Made by a program: the position numbers and the translations under genes. Positions 1 to 6,203 of a stretch of 32,472 bases of DNA are shown piece by piece (within the stretch, counting starts at the first letter, position 1; every line of letters starts with the position of its first letter). A model generated the notes under the pieces. The model saw nothing but the letters and a program-made list of their open reading frames with translations. It was not told the origin of the DNA and searched no databases. This DNA is from an uncultured Lachnospiraceae bacterium (GTDB lineage: Bacteria; Bacillota; Clostridia; Lachnospirales; Lachnospiraceae): NCBI GenBank assembly GCA_910588295.1, contig CAJUQO010000034.1, positions 1 to 32,472 of the forward strand, written 5' to 3'.

Positions 1-29
1 CCTTACTTCCTCTGCTTTTATGCAGTACT

Positions 30-57
30 ATTATAGCACGCGGATAGCGTATTACAA
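30..57 (-). promoter_or_regulatory. Divergent promoter toward a gene left of the window
   Basis: Read on the minus strand there is a TTGTAA -35 (57-52), a 16-base spacer and a perfect TATAAT -10 (35-30). It points out of the window, away from proB, so the neighbouring gene to the left is probably divergent. This is seen directly; its activity is inferred. Confidence 0.5.
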
Positions 58-76
58 CACAAAATCCACGTTCCTC

Positions 77-105
77 TTGTTCCTCCGGGACAAATATGCT
101 ATTAT
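77..105 (+). promoter_or_regulatory. proB promoter
   Basis: TTGTTC (77-82), a 17-base spacer and TATTAT (100-105) form a good housekeeping promoter. Transcription would begin near 112. The in-frame ATG at 96 would lie upstream of that start, so this promoter argues for translation beginning at 159. Confidence 0.6.
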
Positions 106-158
106 TTTGTTCTGGAAACTACAAGTCCCCCGGGACAGAGAAAACGGAGCTGACAACC

Positions 159-962
159 ATGCCAAAAGAACATACGATGCGGCGCATCATCGTCAAGGTG
201 GGAACCTCCTGCCTGACCTACCCCAACGGAAAGCTGAATATCGGCGGCATAGAAAAGCTGGTGCGGGTCATCGCCGACCTGCAGAACCGCGGCTATCAGA
301 TGGTACTAGTATCCTCGGGATCCGTGGGCGTGGGCGTAGCCAAGCTGGGATGGCCCGAACGGCCCAAAGATATCCGCCACAAACAGGCCGCCGCCGCCGT
401 CGGCCAGTGTGAGCTGATGCATATATATGATAAGATTTTTCTGGAATACGGGGTCAAATCGGCACAGATCCTGCTGACCCGTGATAATACCACCAACAAG
501 GAACAGCGGGCCAACATCCATGGCACCTTCGACATCCTGCTGGATACCGGCGTCGTCCCCATTGTCAATGAAAACGATACGGTGGCAACGGCCGAGCTGG
601 AGTATATGGAAACCTTCGGTGACAACGATACCCTTTCCGCCATTGTCGCCCAGGTATGCGCAGCCGACCTGTTGGTGATTTTTACGGATATCGACGGCCT
701 GTACGATTCCAATCCCCGCCAGGATCCCCATGCCCATCTAATCGGCCGTGTAGAGGAGATTGACGCCTCTCTGTGGGCCGCGGCGGGGGGGCCCGGCTCC
801 GCCAACGGCACCGGCGGCATGGCTACGAAGCTCGCCGCCGCCCAGCTGTGCATGGACGCGGGAATCTCCATGCTGATCACCAAGGGACAGGCGGAGATTC
901 TCTACGATATCGTGGACGGCAAACCGGTGGGTACCCTGTTTAAGCGCCCGCGGAAAGAGTGA
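159..962 (+). CDS. proB: Glutamate 5-kinase
   Basis: Phosphorylates L-glutamate with ATP to gamma-glutamyl phosphate, the first step of proline synthesis in the cytoplasm. The 267-residue protein is a complete amino-acid kinase domain: the N-terminal VKVGTSCL nucleotide-binding strand, VSSGSVGVG, NENDTV, FTDIDGLYDSNP, and the GGMATKLAAA substrate/phosphate loop. It stops about where the kinase domain ends, so the C-terminal PUA domain of many ProB proteins (around 370 residues) is absent; single-domain forms are known. I choose the ATG at 159 because an ACGGAG-type ribosome site lies 9 bases upstream and the promoter at 77-105 excludes the longer reading; the ATG at 177 is possible. proA follows after 163 bases and the two probably share a transcript. 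Confidence 0.95.
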   Translation: MPKEHTMRRIIVKVGTSCLTYPNGKLNIGGIEKLVRVIADLQNRGYQMVLVSSGSVGVGVAKLGWPERPKDIRHKQAAAAVGQCELMHIYDKIFLEYGVKSAQILLTRDNTTNKEQRANIHGTFDILLDTGVVPIVNENDTVATAELEYMETFGDNDTLSAIVAQVCAADLLVIFTDIDGLYDSNPRQDPHAHLIGRVEEIDASLWAAAGGPGSANGTGGMATKLAAAQLCMDAGISMLITKGQAEILYDIVDGKPVGTLFKRPRKE

Positions 963-1025
963 CAGGCGCCGTCCGGCCTTCCGTAAAAAAGCAGTATGGC
1001 AACGCCGGAGGGACTGAAAACAGAG

Positions 1026-1056
1026 GTAACCGTTTGGCCGGCGGCTGAACTGTTAC
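1026..1056. repeat. Imperfect palindrome between proB and proA
   Basis: Arms 1026-1039 and 1043-1056 pair at 13 of 14 positions (two G-U) around a 3-base loop; the outer ends are GTAAC and GTTAC. No T tract follows, so it is not an ordinary terminator. Its left arm shares AACCGTTTGGCC with 23109-23120, suggesting a dispersed palindromic repeat. In the proBA transcript it could act as a processing or stability hairpin. Confidence 0.5.
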
Positions 1057-1125
1057 AAACAGAGAAGGGGCTGGCGTCTGGCCTTTTGCAAAAACAGACT
1101 CAAACATACGCAAGGAGGATTGATC

Positions 1126-2373
1126 ATGCGAGATCTGATGACGATCGCCCGGGATGCAAAGGCAGCAAAAGCCGCCGTCGCCCGGCTGGGCACCGATGAT
1201 AAAAACCGCGGCCTGGAGGCCATTGCGGCCGCCCTGGAAAACAATGCCGCGGAAATTCTGACAGCCAATGCCATAGATATAGAAAACGGCCGCGCAAACG
1301 GACTGAACGAAGGCCTGATCGACCGGCTGACACTGACAGAAGCGCGTATCACCGATATCGCCGAGGGCTGCCGCCAGGTAGCTGCCCTACCCGACCCGGT
1401 GGGCGAGCTGCTGTGGCAGAAAACACGCCCCAACGGATTAAAGATCGGCCTGAAACGGGTTCCCATGGGCGTCATCGGCATCATCTATGAAGCCCGTCCC
1501 AATGTAACCGTGGACGCCGCAGCTCTCTGCTTTAAAGCCGGATCCGCCTGTATCCTCCGCGGCGGCAAAGAAGCCTTCCACTCCTCCATGTGCCTGACCA
1601 GGCTGATGCGCCAGGCCCTGGCCGAAAAAGGGCTGCCGGAAAATGCCATCAATCTAGTGGAGGATACCGACCGGAAAACCGCAAATGCCATGATGCGCCT
1701 TAACGGTTTCCTGGATGTGCTGATCCCCCGAGGCGGAGCCGGACTGATCCGATCCGTGGTCACCAATGCCACTGTCCCCGTGATCGAGACCGGCACCGGC
1801 AACTGCCATGTCTATGTAGACGCCTCCGCCGATCCGGCTATGGCCGCCCGCATCCTGGCCAACGCCAAATGCCAGCGCATCTCCGTCTGCAACGCGGCGG
1901 AAAGCCTGCTGGTGCATCAGGATATTGCGGAGGACTTCCTGCCCCTGGCCGCCAAAACACTGGCTCCTGACCATGTGAAGCTGCACGGCTGTCCACGTAC
2001 CCGGGAAATCCTGGGCGACGGCATCCTGGCCGCCACCGAGGAGGATTACGCCCGGGAATATCTGGATTATGAAATGTCCGTCAAAGTGGTTGATAACCTG
2101 GACGAAGCCATCAACCACATCAACCGGTACAACACCGGCCATTCAGAGTGTATTGTCACGGAGAGCTACAGCAATGCCCAGCGTTTTCTGGACGAGGTAG
2201 ACGCCGCAGCGGTGTATGTCAACGCTTCCACCCGCTTCACCGACGGCTTTGTCTTCGGCTTTGGCGCGGAGATCGGCATCTCTACCCAAAAGCTCCACGT
2301 CCGCGGCCCCATGGGCCTGGAAGCTTTAACCAGCCAGAAGTATGTAATTTACGGAAACGGGCAGATAAGGTAA
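1126..2373 (+). CDS. proA: Glutamate-5-semialdehyde dehydrogenase (gamma-glutamyl phosphate reductase)
   Basis: Reduces gamma-glutamyl phosphate with NADPH to glutamate-5-semialdehyde, the second step of proline synthesis, directly after ProB. The 415-residue length is normal for the family. Recognisable blocks are MGVIGIIYEARPNVT, the RGGKEAFHSS loop, the LIPRGGAGLI strand, the catalytic cysteine C255 in ISVCNAAESLL, and the C-terminal FGFGAEIGIST and RGPMGLEALTSQKY signatures. The start is the ATG at 1126, 7-8 bases after a near-perfect AAGGAGGA (1112-1119); the TTG at 1120 directly abuts that site and is unlikely to be used. It lies 163 bases after proB, with a palindrome in the gap, and no internal promoter was recognised. 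Confidence 0.96.
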   Translation: MRDLMTIARDAKAAKAAVARLGTDDKNRGLEAIAAALENNAAEILTANAIDIENGRANGLNEGLIDRLTLTEARITDIAEGCRQVAALPDPVGELLWQKTRPNGLKIGLKRVPMGVIGIIYEARPNVTVDAAALCFKAGSACILRGGKEAFHSSMCLTRLMRQALAEKGLPENAINLVEDTDRKTANAMMRLNGFLDVLIPRGGAGLIRSVVTNATVPVIETGTGNCHVYVDASADPAMAARILANAKCQRISVCNAAESLLVHQDIAEDFLPLAAKTLAPDHVKLHGCPRTREILGDGILAATEEDYAREYLDYEMSVKVVDNLDEAINHINRYNTGHSECIVTESYSNAQRFLDEVDAAAVYVNASTRFTDGFVFGFGAEIGISTQKLHVRGPMGLEALTSQKYVIYGNGQIR

Positions 2374-2398
2374 ATCTCGGTTCGCTTTTAAGGCGTGT

Positions 2399-2731
2399 GA
2401 TGGTATAGCATTTACAAATGAAGAATTATCGGCCCTTTCTCAACTGTTTGACTCGAAGCTTCTGCCATTAAAAGATGACATCCAGGGAATCCGAGGTAAC
2501 GTCCAGGGACTCAAAGATGACGTCCAGGTTCTTAAAGATGTTTTCCTTCTGAACATTCAGAATGAAACCGAAATCCTGCCGCGTCTGCAGAATATTGAGG
2601 CATGCTATACCTCAACCAATGATATGTATAAAAGCAGAGCTTCGCAGATCGGCACCATGCAAAAAGACATGGATGTCATGAAAATAGCGATCGCCGATCA
2701 CAGCCAGAAATTACAGGCGCCGGGCTGCTAA
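2399..2731 (+). pseudogene. Start-less coiled-coil protein remnant
   Basis: An open frame of about 110 codons begins with DGIAFTNEEL, continues through LPLKDDIQGI, VQGLKDDVQVLKD and ILPRLQNIEACYTS, and ends at the TAA at 2729-2731. The heptad-like KDD(I/V)Q repeats predict a coiled coil. No ATG, GTG or TTG precedes this in frame after the stop at 2366-2368; the first in-frame Met is in the C-terminal third. The 5' end with its start codon and ribosome site therefore seems lost. From memory, similar short coiled-coil proteins with an NIEACYTS-like segment are common in Lachnospiraceae, where they have no known function. It may be a relic left by the rearrangement that placed the toxin-antitoxin pocket here. 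Confidence 0.6.
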
Positions 2732-2774
2732 AACATATGATCACCTGCCGTTGCGCATTGGTTTTACAGGGCAG

Positions 2775-2816
2775 CATAAGAGGGGAGTTTCCTGCATCGG
2801 AAACACCCCTCTTATG
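2775..2816. terminator. Strong hairpin downstream of the remnant
   Basis: CATAAGAGGGG (2775-2785) pairs perfectly with CCCCTCTTATG (2806-2816), with a further GTTTCC/GGAAAC inner stem. The following TTTGTATTG is only a moderate T tract. It could end proBA-direction transcription and insulates the antitoxin RNA promoter that follows. Confidence 0.6.
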
Positions 2817-2892
2817 TTTGTATTGTTGGATAATCATCCTTATTTGAGATCAGATAAGGACAAATTTTTATTTTATAAAAAAGAAGTGTATC

Positions 2893-2921
2893 TTGCAATT
2901 AAAATTTGCATATGCTATAAT
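2893..2921 (+). promoter_or_regulatory. Antitoxin RNA promoter
   Basis: TTGCAA (2893-2898), exactly 17 bases, then a perfect TATAAT (2916-2921). It is among the best promoters in the window, yet no credible protein gene follows, only about 85 bases ending in a classic terminator. This is what a constitutively expressed small RNA would show. Confidence 0.75.
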
Positions 2922-2931
2922 GTCGATAGAC

Positions 2932-2959
2932 AAAAAGCAATGATAAGTCCATATGGACA
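2932..2959 (+). repeat. Direct repeat copy 1 (in antitoxin RNA)
   Basis: AAAAAGCAATGATAA (2932-2946) and TCCATATG (2948-2955) recur at 3117-3131 and 3134-3141, with one base added between the two blocks in the second copy, and ACA follows shortly after in both. Transcription in opposite directions makes the two RNAs antisense over this stretch. Confidence 0.85.
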
Positions 2960-2966
2960 AAGGAAT

Positions 2967-3016
2967 GAATCCCCGAACTGTATTGCCGTACAATCCGGGG
3001 ATTCTTCTTTTCTTTT
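2967..3016. terminator. Shared (bidirectional) terminator of antitoxin RNA and toxin mRNA
   Basis: GAATCCCCG (2967-2975) pairs perfectly with CGGGGATTC (2996-3004), with a TGTA/TACA inner stem. On the plus strand the tail is TTCTTCTTTTCTTTT-like (to 3016), an excellent intrinsic terminator. On the minus strand the tail is poorer in T, so toxin transcripts may read a little further. Confidence 0.8.
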
Positions 3017-3039
3017 ATACTGGCAAAGCGCCCAGTAGG

Positions 3040-3138
3040 TTATTTGTTGTCCTTATGACCGCCATCTAACCATTTGATGATGTAGTGACAAGCTACACCA
3101 GCCGCAACAGCAACCAAAAAAGCAATGATAACTTCCAT
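3040..3138 (-). CDS. Fst-like type I toxin, 32-residue membrane peptide
   Basis: The ATG at 3138 is preceded by a near-perfect GGGAGGAGGTG (core 3144-3151, 7 bases from the start), far stronger than chance for so short a frame. The peptide begins MEVIIAFLVAVAAGV, has one hydrophobic helix (about residues 3-21) containing ACHYII, then KWLD (22-25) and a charged tail ending GGHKDNK. A single helix, a WLD or similar element at its cytoplasmic end and a polar tail are features of the Fst/Ldr toxin family, which damage the membrane and nucleoid. The RNA gene converges on it, shares its terminator and repeats its start region. The promoter is not sharply defined; the best -10 is TAAAAT (3216-3211, minus). 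Similar 30-35 residue peptides in Clostridia are sometimes labelled holin-like toxins. Confidence 0.75.
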   Translation of the reverse strand: MEVIIAFLVAVAAGVACHYIIKWLDGGHKDNK

Positions 3139-3144
3139 ATGAAC
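3117..3144 (+). repeat. Direct repeat copy 2 (in toxin start region)
   Basis: Second copy of the repeat at 2932-2959. On the minus strand it covers the toxin ATG and first seven codons and stops at the edge of the ribosome binding site, so pairing with the antitoxin RNA would block initiation. Confidence 0.85.
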
Positions 3145-3155
3145 ACCTCCTCCCA

Positions 3156-3177
3156 TTGTCGGGTGTAGGTTGGACAA
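3156..3177 (-). promoter_or_regulatory. Stem-loop in the toxin mRNA leader
   Basis: On the minus strand TTGTC (3177-3173) can pair with GACAA (3160-3156) around a 12-base loop, just upstream of the toxin ribosome site. Fst mRNA also has a leader stem-loop that holds back translation. The stem is only 5 bp, so this is suggestive. Confidence 0.4.
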
Positions 3178-3336
3178 CATACTGTCTCTGTTAGACGTAG
3201 AATTATGAAAATTTTATCATATAGCCAATATTCAATTTTACATTACGAAAAAACACCTTGTCTCTTCTATGTTTTGCGTTATCTGCTTTTAACATAATTT
3301 TGAGCTTTATCCTTATCTGGTTTCACATTTATTTTA

Positions 3337-4707
3337 CTATTCCACTTTAGGAAGCTGCGCAAAGGATGCCGCCAGCTCCTCATCTGTGGGGATGTAGTCG
3401 CTCATCTCGCCGTCATTGTATCTCTGATACGCCACCATATCGAAATAACCGGTTCCGGTCAGGCCGAACACAATATTTTTAGCCGCTCCGGTCTCCTTGC
3501 ATTTCTCTGCCTCGTCGATGGCTACCTTAATCGCATGGCTGCTCTCCGGGGCGGGCAGAATCCCCTCCACGCAGGCAAAATACTGGGCCGCCTTAAATAC
3601 TTCCGTCTGCTCCACACTCCTAGCTTTCACAAGCCCCTGATCATACAGTTCAGACACCGTGGAGCTCATGCCGTGGTAGCGCAGGCCGCCGGCATGGTTG
3701 GCCGAGGGAATGAAACCGCTGCCCAGTGTGTACATTTTCGCCAGCGGGCACACCTTCCCCGTATCGCAGAAATCATAAGCATACGTACCCCTGGTCAGGC
3801 TCGGGCAGGAAGCCGGTTCCACAGCGATGATTTCATAATCCGCCTCACCGCGCAACATCTGGCCCGCGAAGGGAGAGATCAGGCCGCCCAGATTGGAGCC
3901 GCCGCCCGCGCACCCAATGATCATATCCGCCTTAACGCCGTATTTATCCAGAGCCGCTTTCGCCTCCAGCCCGATTACGGACTGGTGCAGCAGCACCTGG
4001 GCCAACACAGAACCCAGCACATAACGATACCCCTGCTGGGTCGTGGCAGCCTCTACCGCTTCGGAAATCGCGCAGCCCAGGCTTCCTGTAGTTCCCGGAA
4101 ATTCGGCATTGATCCTACGGCCCACCTCCGTATTCATGGAAGGTGACGACGTCACCTGAGCGCCATAGGTACGCATCACCTCACGGCGAAAGGGTTTCTG
4201 CTCATAGGAGCACTTTACCATATACACCTGGCAGTCCAGATCCAGGTATGAGCAGGCCATGGAAAGGGCCGTCCCCCACTGCCCTGCGCCGGTTTCCGTA
4301 GTCACACCCTTCAACCCCTGCTTCTTTGCATAGTAAGCCTGGGCAATGGCGGAATTGAGCTTGTGGCTGCCGGATGTATTATTTCCCTCAAATTTGTAGT
4401 AAATATGGGCCGGGGTCTGCAATTTTTCCTCCAGGCAGTACGCCCGAACCAGCGGGGACGGACGGTACATCTTGTAAAAATTCCGTATCTCATCAGGGAT
4501 ATCAAAATAGGGAGTTGTATCATCCAATTCCTGCTTAGCCAGCTCCTCGCAGAAAATACCCGACAGCTCCTCCAGCGTCACCGGCTGCAATGTACCGGGA
4601 TTTAAAAGCGGCTGGGGCTTCTTTTTCATATCCGCCCGCACATTGTACCACTGTCTCGGCATTTCCTGTTCATCAAGATAGATCTTATAAGGAATCTTTT
4701 TTTCCAT
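3337..4707 (-). CDS. trpB: TrpB2-type tryptophan synthase beta chain
   Basis: A PLP enzyme of the TrpB2 subfamily, which joins indole and serine (or a related beta-replacement substrate) to make tryptophan. Its 456 residues exceed the roughly 400 of TrpB1. YKFEGNNTSGSHKLNSA carries the PLP lysine K116, TETGAGQWG follows, and GCAGGGSNLGG is the phosphate-binding loop. The N-terminal extension before the PSPLVRA segment is typical of TrpB2. No trpA or other trp gene is adjacent, which is usual for TrpB2: it often acts alone or salvages indole. The start is ATG 4707 with an AAAGGTG site 7-8 bases upstream. A roughly 200-base structured leader precedes it, with a promoter at 4912-4940. Confidence 0.93.
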   Translation of the reverse strand: MEKKIPYKIYLDEQEMPRQWYNVRADMKKKPQPLLNPGTLQPVTLEELSGIFCEELAKQELDDTTPYFDIPDEIRNFYKMYRPSPLVRAYCLEEKLQTPAHIYYKFEGNNTSGSHKLNSAIAQAYYAKKQGLKGVTTETGAGQWGTALSMACSYLDLDCQVYMVKCSYEQKPFRREVMRTYGAQVTSSPSMNTEVGRRINAEFPGTTGSLGCAISEAVEAATTQQGYRYVLGSVLAQVLLHQSVIGLEAKAALDKYGVKADMIIGCAGGGSNLGGLISPFAGQMLRGEADYEIIAVEPASCPSLTRGTYAYDFCDTGKVCPLAKMYTLGSGFIPSANHAGGLRYHGMSSTVSELYDQGLVKARSVEQTEVFKAAQYFACVEGILPAPESSHAIKVAIDEAEKCKETGAAKNIVFGLTGTGYFDMVAYQRYNDGEMSDYIPTDEELAASFAQLPKVE

Positions 4708-4755
4708 AATAACACACCTTTCTGTATAGTCTGCTTTGCCACAGCCAGACCCGCG

Positions 4756-4806
4756 AAAAAATACCTTTGAGAAAGATACTGCGCCTGTGGCGCCTGTTTT
4801 TGCGCC
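4756..4806 (-). promoter_or_regulatory. Mutually exclusive hairpins in the trpB leader
   Basis: In mRNA sense, GGCGC (4806-4802), GCGCC (4793-4789) and GGCGC (4785-4781) occur in a row, so the middle element can pair either way. Just downstream TATCTTT (4778-4772) pairs with AAAGGTA (4768-4762) and is followed by six T (4761-4756), a weak terminator shape. This resembles an attenuator, but no T-box core (AGGGTGG) or leader peptide was found. The rest of the leader, 4807-4911, carries a degenerate palindromic repeat. Confidence 0.35.
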
Positions 4807-4911
4807 GACCGGAACAAAGGCGTAAGGATTCCCTCCCGGCTAAACGCCTGCATTTTTGCAGTCTCTGCAACAACGTACAGGCCCTGGGCCGAATGGTAAT
4901 CCGACTTTACC

Positions 4912-4940
4912 AGTTTACCGTAAAAGAACCTGTAATTCAA
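4912..4940 (-). promoter_or_regulatory. trpB promoter
   Basis: On the minus strand TTGAAT (4940-4935), a 17-base spacer and TAAACT (4917-4912). Each box matches the consensus at four of six positions. It gives a leader of about 195 bases before the trpB start. Confidence 0.45.
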
Positions 4941-4993
4941 GCATGTCCTTGCATTTTTTCCCATAAAAAAATATGAAAAATATTATTTCCCTG

Positions 4994-5030
4994 TTGACAT
5001 ATCTATTGTTCTAGTGTACTATATATCTAG
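4994..5030 (+). promoter_or_regulatory. Promoter and probable operator of the GntR-ABC operon
   Basis: A perfect TTGACA (4994-4999), a 17-base spacer and TACTAT (5017-5022). CTAG occurs on both sides of the -10 (5011-5014 and 5027-5030), framing the AT-rich centre. YtrA-type GntR repressors commonly bind palindromes over their own promoter, so this is the likely operator. The promoter is seen; the operator role is inferred. Confidence 0.7.
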
Positions 5031-5074
5031 TTCACCAATACAGTGGTAATGACCCATGAAAGGAGATCATAAAC

Positions 5075-5431
5075 ATGGATTTCAAAGCCAATAATCCCCT
5101 GTACCTGCAGGTGGTCACGGACATCAAAAAACAGATCATCACCGGGAAGCTTCCCCCCGGAGCCAGGCTTCCCTCCACCAGGGAACTGGCAGCGCAGTAC
5201 AAAATCAATCCCAACACAGCCGTTCGGGTATACAACCAGCTGGAGCAGGAAGGAATTACTTTTATCCGTCGAGGCATCGGCACCTTCGTAACAGAACAGG
5301 AGGATATCATCATGGAATTTAAAAGCGAGAGGGCCGAGAGCCTGATCCGGGAGCTTTTGGAAGAGCTCAAAAGCCTAGGAGTGAAAAAGGAAGAAATCAT
5401 TGAGATCATAGAAAGGAGCTACTCATGCTGA
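5075..5431 (+). CDS. GntR family (YtrA-type) transcriptional regulator
   Basis: A 118-residue DNA-binding regulator with the GntR winged helix at residues 1-75 (NPLYLQVVTDIKKQIITG, PPGARLPSTRELA, NPNTAVRVYNQLEQEG, RGIGTFV). It lacks a large effector domain; only a short helical tail (IRELLEELKSLGVKKEEI) remains, which marks the YtrA/YhcF subfamily that controls adjacent ABC exporters. The ATG at 5075 follows a GAAAGGAG site. Its stop overlaps the start of the ATPase gene at 5425 by 7 bases, so the two are translationally coupled. The promoter at 4994-5022 is probably repressed by this protein and released by envelope stress or an antimicrobial peptide; the inducer cannot be told from sequence. 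Confidence 0.92.
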   Translation: MDFKANNPLYLQVVTDIKKQIITGKLPPGARLPSTRELAAQYKINPNTAVRVYNQLEQEGITFIRRGIGTFVTEQEDIIMEFKSERAESLIRELLEELKSLGVKKEEIIEIIERSYSC

Positions 5432-6135
5432 ACTGTAACCATGTAGTCAAAAAATATATCTCCACCACCGCGGTCAATGACCTGACCCTGACCCTCGAAC
5501 CGGGACGCATCTATGCTCTTCTGGGGCCCAACGGCAGCGGCAAGACGACTTTTATGAAAATGGTTGCCGGACTGGTAAAACCTACTTCCGGAGATCTGAC
5601 CTGGCGGGGCGAACCCATAGGCGTAAGCTCCAAGGCCCAGATCGCCTACATGCCCACGGAACCCTATTTTTATAGCTATATGACCGGACGGGACGCCGGG
5701 AATTACTACAAAGATTTCTTTCCGGACTTTGACGAAGATAGATACCTGTTTCTTTTAAAACGCATGGAACTGGATCCCTTCCAGAAGATCACCAAGATGT
5801 CCTCGGGTATGATGGCAAAACTCAAGATAGCGCTGAACCTGTCCCGGGACGCCAGCCTGATCATGCTGGATGAACCGTTAAACGGTATCGACCTTCTGGC
5901 CCGGGAGGCCATCATCGATACGATCATTGAGAATTTCTCTCCCGAAAAGATCTTCGTGCTCTCCAGCCATCTGGTGGAAGAGCTGGAAAAAATCATCGAC
6001 CACGCCGTATTTATCAAAAACGGCCGTGTAGAACTGGCAGGCGATGCGGAGGAGCTTCGGGAAACCCACCATAAATCCATTGTGGAGCTGTATAAAACCA
6101 TTTATGGATCCTCCCAGGAAGCGCCTTTGTCATAA
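5425..6135 (+). CDS. ABC transporter ATP-binding protein
   Basis: The 236-residue nucleotide-binding subunit of an ABC exporter, pairing with the permease encoded at 6204. Walker A is GPNGSGKT at 34-41, the signature motif is the degenerate MSSGMMAKLKIA form common in YtrB/EcsA-like ATPases, and Walker B is LIMLDEPLNGID, followed by the SSHLVEELEK switch region. Its start lies inside the end of the GntR gene and is served by GAAAGGAG. GntR, ATPase and permease in this order are typical of YtrA-controlled exporters in Firmicutes, often linked to cell-envelope antibiotic response. The substrate is unknown. Confidence 0.93.
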   Translation: MLNCNHVVKKYISTTAVNDLTLTLEPGRIYALLGPNGSGKTTFMKMVAGLVKPTSGDLTWRGEPIGVSSKAQIAYMPTEPYFYSYMTGRDAGNYYKDFFPDFDEDRYLFLLKRMELDPFQKITKMSSGMMAKLKIALNLSRDASLIMLDEPLNGIDLLAREAIIDTIIENFSPEKIFVLSSHLVEELEKIIDHAVFIKNGRVELAGDAEELRETHHKSIVELYKTIYGSSQEAPLS

Positions 6136-6203
6136 CTATCCTGCTGCCCGTGGAAATAAACCTGATTGTTTATAAGCTTTATAATTTCATAAGGAGACCT
6201 GTT

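Larger units (their letters stand above)
2928..3016 (+). ncRNA. Putative type I antitoxin RNA (RNA II-like)
   Basis: The predicted RNA of about 85-90 nt starts 7 bases after the TATAAT at 2916 and ends in the T-rich tail of the hairpin at 2967-3004. Its 5' part (2932-2959) is a direct repeat of DNA at 3117-3144, which lies inside the minus-strand toxin gene. Because the two copies are transcribed in opposite directions, the RNA is complementary to the toxin mRNA from its start codon through about codon 7. Its 3' hairpin overlaps the 3' end of the toxin mRNA. This is the arrangement of RNA II in par of pAD1, where RNA II blocks Fst translation. The architecture is seen; function is inferred. 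Confidence 0.7.

Noticed and set aside
2751..3038. A 95-codon plus-strand frame across the antitoxin RNA region
   Set aside because: It translates two terminator hairpins and a promoter, has no ribosome site, and its sequence has no protein-like character. The short RNA explains the region better.
4708..4934. T-box riboswitch upstream of trpB
   Set aside because: The conserved T-box bulge sequence and specifier stem could not be found; only simple hairpins are present.
4626..4964. A 112-codon minus-strand frame through the trpB leader
   Set aside because: It overlaps the trpB start in another frame, has no ribosome site and is mostly leader sequence. It was considered as a leader peptide but shows no tryptophan run.
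5425..6135. Non-functional ATPase because the signature reads SSGMMAK rather than LSGGQ
   Set aside because: This degenerate signature is normal in YtrB/EcsA-like ATPases; Walker A and B are intact.
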